Part shown: in pieces, positions 22,260 to 34,740 of the stretch | Position numbering within the stretch: position 1 is the stretch's first letter | Layout of the letters: each line of letters opens with the position of its first letter | Assembly (NCBI GenBank): GCA_028583685.1 | Contig: JAMXIF010000043.1 | Location: forward strand, 9,055,534 to 9,119,533 | Direction: 5' to 3' | DNA from: Petaurus breviceps papuanus | Taxonomy: Eukaryota > Chordata > Mammalia > Diprotodontia > Petauridae | Length of the DNA: 64,000 bases | Program-made: the position numbers and the translations under genes | The notes under the pieces: generated by a model | Databases searched by the model: none | What the model was told of the DNA's origin: nothing | The model's input: the letters and a program-made list of their open reading frames with translations, nothing else

Positions 22260-22700
22260 AGGGTTAGTAGATTGGTAGATAGGATTATTTCAACTATATT
22301 ATATAGCTAGATTTCAGCAAAGTATTTTTCAGTGACTTTTTCTTGATGACAAGCTGAAGAAGTAAAGGCTAGCTGATTGTGCATTTAACTGAAGCGGTAA
22401 TTGGTTGGATAACCAGATAAAAAGTAGTTGTTCAAATGTCAGCCAAGAAGTAGGTAGCTAAAAAAGTGACCCAACACCTATCTTTGTTCCTTTTATGTTA
22501 ACATTTTTATCAATGATTTAGAAAAAGACATAAATGGCATATTGATTAAATTTGCAGATATCATAATACTTGGAGGGATAGCTAAAACACTGAATAATAT
22601 AGTAAGGAACATGTGCCTAATCAACTATATAGGATTAAATTAAATACGAATAAATATAAAGTATTCATTTGTATATAAATTTTGATTAGCACCTAACAAA
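22260..22700 (+). mobile_element. CR1/L3-clade LINE reverse-transcriptase fragment
   Basis: The order follows the CR1/L3 RT domain: 'ctagatttcagcaaagtatt' (LDFSKAF segment), a stretch around 22430 comparable to 'gtcaacttggaagg', then 'aacatttttatcaatgattt' (NIFINDL), 'attaaatttgcagatatcat' (IKFADI, where the active-site region is FADD in intact elements), 'ggagggatagctaaaacact' and 'aataaatataaagtattcat'. No open frame persists. This is an ancient element predating the L1s here. Confidence 0.75.
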
Positions 22701-22739
22701 TGATGTATTCCATCCAGCTTCATGTCTTTGACACCTTGA

Positions 22740-23265
22740 TAAGCATGCAATTTATTTCTTAATCCAAGTCATTGATAATGTGCTCCCCCATTACCTCTGG
22801 AATGAAGTCCAAACTATATACTGTAACATTAAAGGCCTTCCAGAACTTTCCCCTGTGTATTATTCCAATCTTATTTCCACTTATTCTTCTGCAGAAACCT
22901 TCTTCAACTTAGCTCAAAGTTTTCTATTCTATGTGTGTACTCAGTTCTTCTCTGATAATGGATCCTAAAATGTCTCCTCCATCACCAGTGATTTTTCTAA
23001 GTCCTATAATTTTTTTCAGTGTCTCAGGTAAGTCTTACCTTCTCTCCAATGCCTTCCCAGACTGTTTCACCCATCAGGGACCCCTATTCCTCTGATTCAC
23101 CTACCATCTATTGTCTTCCTTCTTTGTTTAACATGTAGACTTGAATTGCTTTATCCTAATTGTGACACTGCCTTGTCTCCTCAGACAAATGAGAAGCTCC
23201 TTGAAGACTGAGATCATGTCATATTTACGTGTATCCTCCATGTCTATCACAATTATTTAAAAAAA
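22740..23265 (+). mobile_element. L2 LINE 3' end
   Basis: 'attacctctggaatgaagtc' and 'aaaggccttccagaactttc' match the L2 'aagccctccacaa' region. 'gccttcccagactgtttcac' and 'gagaagctccttgaagactg' match its closing segments. It runs to an A-rich end near 23265. The open frame 22780-22968 is a relic. Confidence 0.8.
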
Positions 23266-24760
23266 AGGAGATGTGCAATACATTTATGTTGATGGTAGCA
23301 AAATATTGTTGTTTCTCTGTGACCTTTAAGGTCATTACAATGAATGAATTTTCAGTTACCAAGAAAGAGAGAGTTAAAAAAAGATAGAGATTTTATTTTC
23401 CATAAGAAAAGTATTCCTCACCTTGGAGTAAGAAGTAGAGATGCAAATAATGACTATAGAAGGCAAGTCAAACAAAACTTAGTGAGACTTATGTAAGTGG
23501 TATATAGCAATATTTGGTATGACAGTTGTAAATGGATTGTGGACACTAGCAGTGGTAAACTCTATATACAACTTCAATGTTAACTGGCCATATTCAGAAG
23601 TGACTTCAGTGAACAGCAATGAAAGAATATTTAGAATAAGTGACTATTTATACTTGTGAATATGCTGCATAAAGCTAATATTTTAAATCATTGGTAATTT
23701 TATCAATAGATTCCAAAGCATATTTCTTGAACTGAATTATAGTTTATATTGACTCATCTAGATTATATCTTACACATAGTTCCCTATCTGAACAAAATGG
23801 GAATACAAGGTATTATATCCTTGGCCTCACTAAACATTTAATAATTTGTGAAACCAAAAACTTCAGCTCTTTTCTAAATTACGTGTCTAATTTGTGAAGG
23901 CTAGAGAAATCATTGTCTTGTGCAATTTCATTTACATGATTTTAAGAATTATTTCAGAGTTTGAAAATGCAAAGTCAAAAATAAATTTAAATATATATTA
24001 GAAATTTTAAAATGTGGCTATATGTACACATATAAATATATGTATTCGTGTGTATATACACATATGTGTATATACACATATATACATATACGCATTATAT
24101 ATAATGATTCTTTGTACACTTGAAAATGATACAAGAGAAAAACATTTTATAATTTTAAAGACCTGAAGGAAAATTCTACTTAGAAAGCAATATATTGTTA
24201 TTCCATTTCATTTTCATGCTTAAATGACCACTGTGCCTTTGATAAGAGAAAGGAAACAGAAATTAGATTTCAGTTACTTTTGAGAAAAGTGTGAAGTTAT
24301 TATCTGTGGGATATTCTGGGGAACAAATAAAGACTTAATAAATTCCCAGGCTAACTTTACAGACATAAGTTGTTTAGAATATTGGAAACTAAGAGTTTCT
24401 GACTTTCTTCCTTTGTTTACGATAATATATGTTGAGTTTCCATCCAAAATAGCAAATTAAAAAAAAGTTGTGGTTATTGTTATTGTTGTTTTCTGAAAAT
24501 AGTGTAATATTACATGAAGGTGGTCATTTCACCCAAAAGAGAATTTTGTGACTGAATAATAGGCTTATTGACTATCATACTTCTCTTTCCATTAGCATTC
24601 TGACTATAAATTTCACTTGAAACTGATTGACTTGTTATCCCTCCTTAAGGGAGTGGGCACAGAGAGTTACCTGAAATATTCCTGGTTCCAGTCATACTAC
24701 CAGGGAGAATGGGTCTGCTGCTTAGGGGCAGAATCTGGCAGAAAGATGAACTTAATCTGG
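23266..24760. other. Unassigned sequence
   Basis: No gene or nameable repeat. An alternating TA/CA/TG tract lies at about 24010-24105. The open frame 24617-24886 starts in this sequence and runs into an L1 relic, so it is not a plausible gene. Confidence 0.4.
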
Positions 24761-24764
24761 TCCT

Positions 24765-24905
24765 TTAAAAATTTGCTAACCAGATCTCTTTATAGTAGCA
24801 GTGAACTAGAAGCTAAGGAGGTGACCATCTATTGGGGAATGGCTGAATGGATTATGATACATGAATGTAATGGAATAATATTGTGATGCAAGAAATGACT
24901 ACTTG
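24765..24905 (+). mobile_element. L1 ORF2 tail fragment
   Basis: 'ctattggggaatggctgaat' and 'gaatgtaatggaataatatt' are diagnostic of the ORF2 C-terminal end of the L1s in this window. Short isolated piece. Confidence 0.8.
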
Positions 24906-24994
24906 TGTAAAACTGAACAAGAAACAACAATCTATACATCACAGGTTCTTCATCTGTAGAATGAAAGTGGGGGAAAGAGGGTTATGAAAAGAAA

Positions 24995-25180
24995 CTGGTT
25001 TACATCAGGGCTTATTAACATGTGACCCTTGAACTTGCTTTGTTATCATTCTGTCAGCTGTATTTCAAAATAGTTGATTTCCTTTATAAGCATACACATT
25101 TTATTTTAGGCATTTAAAACCATGATTCCAATGAGGACTCAAAAGGTTTTACCAGATTGCCAAATGGGTCTAGGACACAA
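24995..25180 (-). mobile_element. Ancient interspersed repeat, family not named
   Basis: Shares an ordered set of segments with 62605-62790: 'ggcttattaac' against 'ggattcttaaac', 'attttattttaggcattta' against 'attttattttatgtattta', and 'ccagattgccaaatggg' against 'ccagattgccaaaggga'. I recall similar sequence from many mammalian genomes but cannot fix the family name. Strand is by convention only. Confidence 0.55.
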
Positions 25181-25379
25181 ACACAAAAGCATAAGAACTC
25201 CTGAAATAGATGATGTTTAAGTTCTTTTCTAGCTTTAAATCCAAAGAACACAATATATTATTTCTCTTTGAAGGATGCTGTCAGCATTTTCTTTGCAGTT
25301 TCTGGTTCTTTTAAGGCATTGTTTGGGTATTCAGAGTATAAGAAATCACTTTTGCTATTTAAAAATATTTTAAAACTGT

Positions 25380-25680
25380 TACATAGAATATATACATATA
25401 TATATATAATACATATGTGCAAACAGTTTTTCATTGTAACTATACACACTAAACACACTCACATATGAGTGTGTATGTATATTTCTCTGTTAAGCTAATG
25501 AGGGAGGTTCTTAACATATTAAAATAGTATTCTTAAATATTTAATATTCTTAAATAAATATTAAATATTTATTTAATTAAAGTAATTATTAAGATTATTA
25601 AATATTATTATATTTATTTATCAAGAATATTAAATATTAGCTATTCTTAAAATATTAAAATAGTGTTTACAAATCTATAG
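25380..25680. repeat. TA microsatellite followed by AT-rich island
   Basis: A TA/CA tract at 25390-25480 is followed by almost pure A+T at 25515-25675, with repeated 'ttaaatatt' words. The flanks share 'attaaaatagt' near 25520 and 25660, so the island sits in a short direct repeat. Confidence 0.75.
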
Positions 25681-25689
25681 TTTAAGAAC

Positions 25690-27960
25690 AAAAATGATAC
25701 ACTAATACATTTCAAATGGTGAAATCTTTTTTTTTGTTTGTTTTTATAGGAACATCCGCTTTGGACAGAATATTTGCTTAAATATATTCACTGAATGCAT
25801 ATTTCAAATTTTCCTTACAAAAAGACTAGGAGATATGTGTAAGACAATGGCTCTTACTCTCTATTCCCTCATGTTATTCAATATGTAAAGTTCAAGTATC
25901 ACAGAAAAAAATGACTTATTTTAAATGCACGAGACTTAGTGTGTAGAAGGGGGAAGAAGCAAATGAAACTGGCTCTTTATTGCAGATTATACAGTATAAT
26001 GCAATATCATGGATCCGCCTTTTCAGGATGAAATCTCTACGTGTAACCTCACTCTTAAAAATGAAGTATCCCTAATTCAGTTGTCCCTCTCAGACATATG
26101 AATTTATTAAACTGTTCTGCCAAGAATATGTGCAAGCTTTTCAGATAAATCTTTTAAGTATAGTTGTGTCTATGTGATGCCAAAACATATGGATGAGAGG
26201 CAATAACAACAACAAAAAAGCATGCAAAAAATTCACAAACATTTGAATTTTTCTAAACAAACAGATCCTTGATTTCAAATGGACTGAACACTAGACAGCT
26301 GGTTGAATTTTCAACTTTTCATTCAAATATTAGACTGCATATAGACATAATCTGTGTCTCAATAGAGGCAGCACCCAATATGACTACAAAGGATATTCTG
26401 AAGACTTCACATTTTAAAAGAAAATGAATTAAAAAGTAGAAGAAACAATACATAAATCATGAGAGAAGAAATTATTTCACCTTTGTTCTGCACATTTAGC
26501 AAAGTATCTGAGTCTTTTAAAGAACTTGATGAATGATTGATTTGTTAGCTCCAAAAGTATAATTCATACATAACACTAGTTTATTTACTTAACACTTAAA
26601 AGTGTGAACTTTTAAAATACCGTTAAGAAGACAAAATCAACAAAAAGCTGAGATTTGTAAAAAAAAAATGTGAAGGGCTCCAGAAAGTGGATTTTTAAAG
26701 TGCTTTTTTAAGCACTTCAATTTAGTTCTTATTGCAACAGATATATGGTCTCACCATTCCTTCCCAAAGCTCAGATAACAATCTTTTTTCTTTCTAGAAA
26801 ATCCTTATTCCGTTGTTTCTGTAAATGCTCCATAGAAATCTATACAATTCACTAAAATCTTTCTTGGTTTTTTTTTGTATTTCATGTGATACTCTATCCA
26901 TGTGTTATTCCACACTGTCTCTACACATCCATGCCCATCCAACCTCCTCTCTCTCTCCTCATATATGCACACACATATGTATATATAAATGTACACATAT
27001 AACATAATGACATATTTTAGACCATGTTTCATTCACAAGTCATCATTGGTAGAAGGTTGCAACCTAATTATACTCATGACGCATTTTTTCTATTGTACTT
27101 TACGTCTTACACGATACTGATTTTTTTCAGATTGTATTAGCCCATGATTCACAACTAGATAGTGTCACTAGGAGAATATAGTTTTTTATAGAGATAGATT
27201 TTTTTGCCCCACAAAAGTTAGAACAACTAAAAATGAATTTCTCCAATATAATTTGGCCTGATACTTTCTCATAAAATTCTGAAACAAATTCATTATGTAT
27301 TTGCATTTCTTTTTTGAGTCATATTTAATGAATTGCTATATCAATGCATTATTCAAGCAAAGAGAGAACCTATAGTTTTCCAGGAATTTGGAACAATCAG
27401 AACTTGTCATTTACAAAAAGAAAACATGTAGAATGATGCCACTTTTAGGAAAACTATTTAGACTTTGTTCAGTAAATTTTCCATGACAATAGAAATCATC
27501 TTTAATGACTATCTTATTCATGTTATTGTTGATGATATTTATTTGCCTGTTGTGGAAAATCAAAAGCTAATTAAATAAAATTATCTTTGTGATTATGTCT
27601 ATCATGAAATCTTGCATATTTTAACCTATATGTCTAAGGCATCTTATTAGAGGAATATCTTAAAATTATAGTGTCATTCTTTTGAGTCACATGAATTTTG
27701 TCATCAGCCAAAAGCAAACAGAATTAGAGCTCTAAGTCAATTGAAAGACTGTGAAAACATGGCTTTCAATTCAGTTCAATGGCCATAATCTGCAGTACAG
27801 AGTCTTCTGTGAAAGTTTTCTGCTTCAGTTCTCATGTTTTTATCAAGACTATTTTTTTTTGCACTTTGTAAATTCAGAGAAAGAAGGAAAAAGTAGTTTC
27901 TGAAGGGAAAATATGGAAGTAGTCTGTATAGAAGATGGGATTTAAAGGATGAGCAGAAAT
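25690..27960. other. Repeat-poor unassigned stretch
   Basis: About 2.3 kb with no recognised young or old repeat apart from a CA/TA tract near 26940-27003. No convincing coding frame. The sub-block 27330-27740 is listed separately as a weak regulatory candidate. Confidence 0.45.
27330..27740. promoter_or_regulatory. Weak candidate conserved non-coding element
   Basis: Repeat-free, AT-rich and free of low-complexity runs, with homeodomain-type TAATTA-like words ('aagctaattaaataaaat' at 27566-27583) and mixed motifs of the kind seen in conserved enhancers. This is a judgement from texture only. No conservation data are available. Confidence 0.2.
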
Positions 27961-27975
27961 TCAAGAGTTGAGAAA

Positions 27976-28140
27976 GAGAGGCAGCTAGGTGCTAGGTGGT
28001 GCAGTGAGTAAAGCAGCAGCCCTGGAGTCAGAAGGACCTGTGTTCAGATACAGCCTCAGACACTTAATGGAAAAAAAAAAACTAGCCATGTAACCTTGGG
28101 CAAGTTACTTAACCCCAATTGCCCTCCAAAAGGCAAAAAA
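27976..28140 (+). mobile_element. WSINE1-like SINE with perfect 13-bp TSD
   Basis: Flanked by aagagttgagaaa at 27963-27975 and 28141-28153. The head contains a small internal duplication ('gctaggtgctaggtggtgc'). The middle link has an A-rich run ('cacttaatggaaaaaaaaa') where other copies carry CA or nothing. The tail is 'cccaattgccctccaaaag' plus As. Confidence 0.95.
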
Positions 28141-28249
28141 AAGAGTTGAGAAAAGGAATAAAGAAAATTCAAGAAGTGAAGAATAAAACAAATGACAGAA
28201 GGCAGGAAATTCAATTCATGTTTCTGGGACTTTTTAGCTGCTGCATGCA

Positions 28250-28440
28250 ATATTTGGGGAGGAATAAAATGAGATAATACTGGAAATCCAGGTTAGTGGC
28301 AGATTATAGGGAGTCTTTAATATTAAAGCACTTAAATTTTCTTGGTTGACAAGAGGGAGCTAGTAAAGATCTTTGAGCAGAGATAGGCTTGATTAGATTT
28401 TTGTGTAGGAAAGATTAGTCAGAAAGTGCTATGAAGTACA
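28250..28440 (-). mobile_element. L2-like LINE fragment
   Basis: On the plus strand, 'gagggagctagtaaagatct', 'agcagagataggcttgatta' and 'aggaaagattagtcagaaag' match the reverse complement of the L2 segment upstream of the 3' end (aaagtgatttt...ctgacc type). Overlaps in element coordinates with the start of the copy at 30196, so the two are separate insertions. Confidence 0.6.
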
Positions 28441-28574
28441 ATCTGTAATATGAAGTACAAATCAAGAAATAAACACCCATTTGTAGATGATTTAGAATTA
28501 GAGAACTTATTACTTATTTTCATTATTTAAAGATAAAGAAATTTAAGTAGCAGATAAAGAAGAGCCTCAAAATC

Positions 28575-28700
28575 ACAAAGTTCAGGGTTCAAGTCCTGAC
28601 TTTGACTTATATTAGCTGTGAGATCCTGGGCAAGTCACATAATCTCTCAGTACCTCAGGTACCTCTATAAACTTCAGATCAGGTGATTCCCTACATTGGT
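28575..28700 (+). mobile_element. MIR core-SINE fragment
   Basis: 'gttcaagtcctgactttgac', 'gctgtgagatcctgggcaag' and 'cacataatctctcagtacct' follow the MIR core and 3' half in order. Confidence 0.75.
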
Positions 28701-28794
28701 AATAGGTATTGCCTCACCAAGAACTTCCTATATCAATGAAGTAACATATCCAGTTTTCTAAATAACAAAGTAGCAGTAAATGAAATTATAAATA

Positions 28795-28890
28795 GATAAG
28801 TGAATAAATGAATGAATGAGGAGAGAGACAGAGACAGAGAGACAGAGAGTCAGAGAGACAGAACTGAGACAAAGACAAACAGACAGAAAA
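28795..28890 (+). repeat. GA/CAGA-rich low-complexity tract
   Basis: AATG units followed by interrupted GAGACAGA units. Not pure. Confidence 0.85.
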
Positions 28891-30195
28891 ACACATAGTT
28901 AGTCACCTGGAAGAGCAATCTGTCCAAGGCCTAACAAGTCACTCTTTTCACAATAATAAGGTAGACACATATTAGAATGATGGGTGTAGGGAATATGGGG
29001 AAAAAAAGACAAGAGATGGATAGCTATATTGTATGAGACAGTTTGTAGTGCTAACAAAAAAATAATATATTCAATTCATTTTTTATCCCTACTGCCATTT
29101 CACAGAATTTTTCAGATGGGAAATGATAGAACAAAAATTGTTAAGGAAGTACAAAAGCCTAGATAGGCAAGGACATGATAGAAGAGTGCTTAGATGCTCT
29201 AATTAGTTCAAGTTATCTGGTCAAGAGCGTAACCTAGAACTTAAGTCTATTTGCATAATATTTTAAATGATTGCTCAATGATGCCTATGTGAGGGGAGGC
29301 TTGGCATGCATTGAAGAGGAGAGAAATATTTACTCTTCAGAATTTCAAATTCAATCAAGACCACATGTGATTTCCAGTTCTCTCCAAGGAAGGAGAGAGA
29401 AAGAGAGAGGACTGACTTTGGGAAGATGACAGCATATAGTGGAACTGATACTTCAATCATGTCCTTATCCCCAGTTTACCACACTAGAGACTTCAGGGAA
29501 TTCCATCTTGGCTGTGATTGGTGACTGTCTTTTCTCTCTTGGTGGAGCTACTCACTCCCAGAAGGAAAGTTCATTCATTTTGCATATTGCCTAGTATATT
29601 GTAATCTATAGTTTTCTGATTCCTGTTTGTTGTTTGTTTGGATACATGATTTTATTTATTATTCACTATGTGTGACAGTTTTGTCACATTGACAATTGAT
29701 GAGATGGGAGTAAAGTATTCAGATATAATTTGGGGTAGTCCTTGCCCATTATTAGGAAAGTGAGAAGGAGGGGTGCTTGAACCTAGAAATTGTTTCCCCT
29801 AGACTAAAAATATTTAAGTATTGAATAGAATTCTAAACCTGTATACCTTCTCTCTAAGAAGAGCATATGGGCTAATCTTGTGGCCCTAATCTCCTGTTAT
29901 TCAACAGATAGGAATGAAAATCTCCCTTACAGAAGAATGAATGAAAGGACAATCTAGACATATCTCTTCATGCCTCTCTATAAGCTTCATTTAGACAGAC
30001 CTGTGTGGGCACATAACCAACACATAACACACGAGAAAAACAAACACAACCTATAAGAGGAATTATCTTCCAGGTTACTGAAAGAATGATAAATGTCACT
30101 ATTTAGATAAATGAAAGATGTAACTGGAGCAATATAAATGCTATCTTTGAGATATTATTGAGAACAGAAGATGTCCTGGAAGACTAGAGACAATC
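28891..30195. other. Unassigned sequence
   Basis: No gene and no confident repeat. The open frame 29275-29460 (minus) has no recognisable features. Confidence 0.4.
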
Positions 30196-30745
30196 AAATG
30201 ATCTCTCAATTTCCCTGACTAAATTCTGGAAATCTGTGCTTTAGGACAATCACTTTAATAACCATGTGGAAGACAGATTGTAGTGGGGAAATACTAAAGA
30301 CAGGGTGATCAATTTGGAATATATTGTATTAATCCAGGTGAGAGGAGAAAAGTCTCTGAACTAGTATGATGGCTATGTGACTGAAGAGAAGGAGATTTAT
30401 ACAGAAATTATGGTAGAACTGAAAATGATAGATTTTGGGAAATAATGGTAAGTGAGGAATCATGTATGACAACAAGGTTGCATATTTGGCTTTTGGGGAG
30501 GATGACTTTTCTTGGCAGTAGTAGGGAAGTTTGAAAGAGGAGTACATTTGGGGAGAATAATGACTTCTGTTTTAGACATGCGTTTTGTACATCTATGGGA
30601 CATCTCATTCCAAATGTCCAACAGACAGGTGATGAAGAGTAATACTCAGGAGAAGGAATAGAGTTCTTTATATAGATCAGGGAGTCATCTACATAGAGAT
30701 TCTATCTTCAACCATGGTAGCTAATGAGATCACTAAGGGAGATGC
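30196..30745 (-). mobile_element. L2-like LINE RT-region fragment
   Basis: A long ordered reverse-complement match: 'ctttaggacaatcactttaa', 'attaatccaggtgagaggag', 'ggctatgtgactgaagagaa', 'ggaagtttgaaagaggagta', 'gacttctgttttagacatg', 'catctatgggacatctcatt', 'aaatgtccaacagacaggtg', 'gggagtcatctacatagaga' and 'tagctaatgagatcactaag'. The last segments are the antisense of the YADDxQIY catalytic region. Decayed, with no long frame. Confidence 0.8.
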
Positions 30746-30789
30746 TATAGAGAGAAAAGAGAAGAGGTCACAAGAAAGAGTTCCCTTTG

Positions 30790-31090
30790 CATTAGCTGTC
30801 CTATTTGCCTATAATATTCTCCTTTACACAGCTTCACTTCTCGGAATCTCTGACTTACTTCAAGATTCAACTCAAACGCTTCCCCCAGGCAGCCAAGTTC
30901 TCAACAACGGTGACAAACATGTTTTCTCACTCGGTTGCCAAATCTTGTCGTTTCTATCTCTACTACACTATAATCTATCTTCCACATGTTTGTCAAAGTG
31001 ATTGCATCACAACACAGATTTCCAGAATCCCCTTCCTTTCAACTCTTTCTACATGATTTTTCCCTCATCTGGGATCCCATTTCCCCACAA
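30790..31090 (+). mobile_element. L2-like LINE fragments, opposite orientation
   Basis: 'tcacttctcggaatctctga' and 'caagattcaactcaaacgct' resemble the L2 segment near its 3' end. 'cggttgccaaatcttgtcg' matches an earlier L2 segment, so this is a rearranged or double fragment. It lies next to the minus-strand copy at 30196-30745, giving a head-to-head arrangement. Confidence 0.5.
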
Positions 31091-32875
31091 CTGAAAAAGT
31101 TTCACTGCCTAACATAAGCTTAAAAATGTTTTTCCTATTGTTGATTGACCCACTCTCCATTTTACCTTGAGGCGTGTCCATGAGGCTTTTGTACTATATG
31201 TACAACAAGGAAGAATCTATCACATCAAAAGAGAGTTCAGAAGTGGTAACACAGAAAGTGATATTGAACTCCCTAGATTTATCCTTGTTAGGACAGTCTA
31301 GTCTTTCTCAGTCCAAAATAAGCTATCTAAAATGTCCTAGCCACACTTAATATTCTGCCTTGCTTCTGCTCCCATCTGTTCTGCCCCTTCTTTGGAATCC
31401 CATGCTTCCCCTAATTGAGAAACACCAAGCTAGCAACTGACAGTTTCCCAGTGAATTGGTTTCTTTATTCTTGTGACCTCAGAGGTAGGAAACAAATCAT
31501 ATTTCCTTAAGAAAGACTACATCACTTCATATAAAATGTCTGAATTTTTCTGGTCCTGGAGCTGTCTAACCTGACAAGAAGCATGAACCAAAACGGAGTA
31601 CCAGCAACAATTTAATGTAGATATTATGTTCAAGTCTAGGGAGGAGCACTATGAACACCCTTTTCTGGCCCTGGGTTAAAGATCATTGTACCTTAAACTT
31701 TCTGATAACATTCACAAATGAGTCCCTTCCTGACCATTCCTAGCCTCAGTGTGTAGAACCAGTGGGCTTCACTAGCTCTAAAGGATTTATCTCATAGCAG
31801 CCCTAGCTCTGGAGAAATCAGCTACCACCTCAACGTGGGGAAGCGATAAAGCCAGTATACCTTGTCCTTGTTGCCCCTGCTTCCCACTTTATAATGCTTT
31901 GGCAATCTCCAGTTAAGTCATGTGGCCTTCACTTAAACATTCCAAGTAAAGAGACTTATTGCTTTCAACATTGACTATCTGGTCTAATTCTTCTGCAAAA
32001 CCCTTTAAGTCCCATTAGTAGACTGCAATATCTGTTAAGATGACCCGTCTTCCTTCCCAACTGTAGTAGCAATTATTTCCTATCAGAAATTTTGCAGGTC
32101 TGGTTTGTTAACTCTTTTCGAGGTCTAGCATTCCAGTCAGTTCAGTAATAACAGTGGGAGTAGACTTACTTAATCCCCAGAACCTTTATTACCACAGGAC
32201 CCTTGTTCCTCACCCAAGAAAGAAACAGAAGTTGTTCTCAACCACATAAAGTAGCAGGATTGTTTCTTTGAACAGAGGCTATGAGAGATACTGACTTAGT
32301 AAACAAACCAGCTGGTCAGCCTGCAGCATAAACTCAGCCAAGAACACAATGAACCATGCTGAGAATGGAACTGCTAAGGTGGGGACAGTCCAGAAGATTG
32401 GTTGACCCCAAGAAAGCAGAAGTCTTATCACCTGATATCATTTAACTGGATTGAAGGTAGGCCTCTGCACAGCATCCTGCCTGGAAATACTGGTGTAGGA
32501 GCAGGGTTTTAACAGTACTGAAGGTGTTGCTATGGGCACTGATGCATAAAAGCCAGAGACAAGGGAAAGAAAATAATGAAAAATGCTGATTAGGAGCTCA
32601 GAGTAAGGAATGGAACATTTGTGCTCAACAATATAATGTAATGCTCTGTTAATCTGCTTCTTGGCTGTCCTTACTCTGTAGATTTTTTCATACACTTTTG
32701 TTCTTCATTTAGTCCCTTGTAATGGCATTTCCTCCTTCTTCATCCCCTTTCCTATTTTGACACTGACTTTAAATTTGAATGGACACAATTCCCTGTAGAA
32801 CTGATAGTGAAATATCAGGCCAGCCTAAGGCTAGCCAATGTATATTCCCTGTGCAAATAACAGTTATTGAACTTG
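31091..32875. other. Unassigned, repeat-poor sequence
   Basis: Moderate GC content, no L1, SINE or microsatellite. No exon-like open frame with splice context that I can defend. The minus-strand frame at 32438-32695 has no family features. Confidence 0.45.
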
Positions 32876-32879
32876 GGCA

Positions 32880-33050
32880 CCATCTGATCCATCCTTCCTC
32901 AGTAGATAAAACAAAGGATTTTGTGTCAGTACAACTGGGTTTGAATATTGATTTTTATTACTCCCTGAGCCTCAATTTTCTTATCTCTAAAAGAAGGGAG
33001 GGGTGGACTAGATGATTTCTTAAGTCTTTTTGAACTCTAAATCCTACAAT
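32880..33050 (+). mobile_element. MIR core-SINE
   Basis: 'caactgggtttgaatattga' (core), 'ctgagcctcaattttcttat' and 'ggtggactagatgatttctt' (3' half) are in MIR order. Confidence 0.75.
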
Positions 33051-33769
33051 GCTGTAAGTTTTCATGTTAAAGACAAATTTAGAGTTAGTGCAATTCCCTT
33101 GATAATGTAGGCACACATCCCATGAACTATTGATTATATTAAATAGGTAATTGAGGTAAAAAAAATTTCAAAAACTTAAATGGACTAGGCTGTTGTAGCT
33201 ATGTAGTACTGGCCTATGACAGTTCAAACACAATAGCTCCCTATGGCACAGTTTCTTGGTTATTTGTCAGCAATGTTTTGAAATAGAGCTTCCCCTTCTC
33301 TCTCTGGGATGTGAGTATAGGATAATAAGGAGTATTTGTCCCAGTTTTCAGCCATAACACCATACAAACTACTTGAGATCTTTCTGTTCCAAATAGTTTT
33401 AGTTCGTTCTTTCTGCTAGACACTTTGAATCAGCTAAAATATTTTGGAAACTTCACTTGACATTGTACAATCTATTCCCAGGTTTATATAGGCTTCCTCT
33501 TCTCTTCCCACCACTAAGCCTTTCACTTTCACTTTATACTTTCTTTTCCCAGATGATGGTGAAATTGTGTCTCAGTCACTTGTGGCATTTTCTGTTGATT
33601 GAAAAGTCAAATATCTAAGGTTTTAAAATGGAGTACTGATACAAACACTCATTTTGTTTGGGGGCCATCAGGGTAATTTCCATGCTTTCATGCATGAAAG
33701 GTTTTTCATGCAAGGTTAGCATATAGCACTTCCCAAAGACCATCTTAAGTTCCAATAGGTTGTAAAGGT

Positions 33770-33945
33770 CATATAAACATATTTAGACTTTAAAGTCCAT
33801 CTAATTCAAGACCATTTTCTTAAACATATGGAAACTCTGGCCCAGAGAGGTTAACTTCCACACCCTCACATAGGTAATAAGGAGCAGAGCCCAGACTCAA
33901 ACTGGGTTGTTTGTCTCCAAATCAAGACTCTTTCCCATGTAACCC
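33770..33945 (-). mobile_element. MIR core-SINE
   Basis: Reverse-complement MIR: 'ggaaactctggcccagagag', 'gttaacttccacacc', 'tcaaactgggttgtttgtct' and 'atcaagactctttccc'. Confidence 0.75.
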
Positions 33946-34004
33946 TTTAAAAAAGGCAGTGGCAATGTTGATCTCCTTTCATTCTGATGACACAGCACAT
34001 TGGA

Positions 34005-34175
34005 GCACTGAATTCATAGAGGATTTCAGCATCAAATCTCACTTCTGATATCTCTTACTGTCTTTCCTTATTCAAATCATTTAAATGCTCTGGCCCTCAC
34101 TTTCTTTATATAAAGAGGGGTTTGAAGCAGATGTCCTCTAAAGGCCCTTCCAACTCTAATTGTAAGATGCTGTGA
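34005..34175 (+). mobile_element. MIR core-SINE
   Basis: 'caaatctcacttctgatatc', 'aatcatttaaatgctctggc' and 'aaggcccttccaactctaat' follow the MIR core and 3' end. The minus-strand open frame 34156-34347 overlaps its end and is not a gene. Confidence 0.7.
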
Positions 34176-34740
34176 TCTCATGAACTCCATCTTCCAGCCC
34201 TCTATTCCTGAATTTCTGATCCAACAGTCTACTTCCTCTTAGAAAACTCAGAGGAAGCCAAAGGAAAGGAATTTGAACTGAGCAAAAAGCAATTATTTTA
34301 TTTGCCTGCCACAGCAGGCAAATAAAGTTGTCACACCTGTTTGCCAAATCTAGCCTTCAAAATGTGAAGGGCCTGAAGCGGCAGAAGGCCCCAATCTGAT
34401 GCTTTTCCCAATAGCAAGCTTTCGTTAGGCTCTTAAGTCTGCACACAGACCATATGGAGAGCCCCTAAAAAACCAAATTCTGTTGGCCACTGAGACCTCC
34501 TCCCCTTTCCGACAGCAGCACCATTTCTACAACCAGGAAATAAACAGGCATATAGACACCCTGGGAGCAGAATCCCATTGCCCAGTCTCCACAAGAAGTT
34601 GCTGCCACTATTGGGTGGTGCAGATTTTAATCTCTTTGCTCAGAGCTGTTGATCTGATTTAGGATAGCAGTTGTTAAGAGCAGAAGGAGCTGCTGGCACA
34701 AACTGCAGTCCCCTCAGCCAGGCATGCTTTCCAACTGTCC

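Noticed and set aside
25515-25675. AT-rich island as a replication origin or matrix attachment site
   Set aside because: Composition alone cannot support either function.
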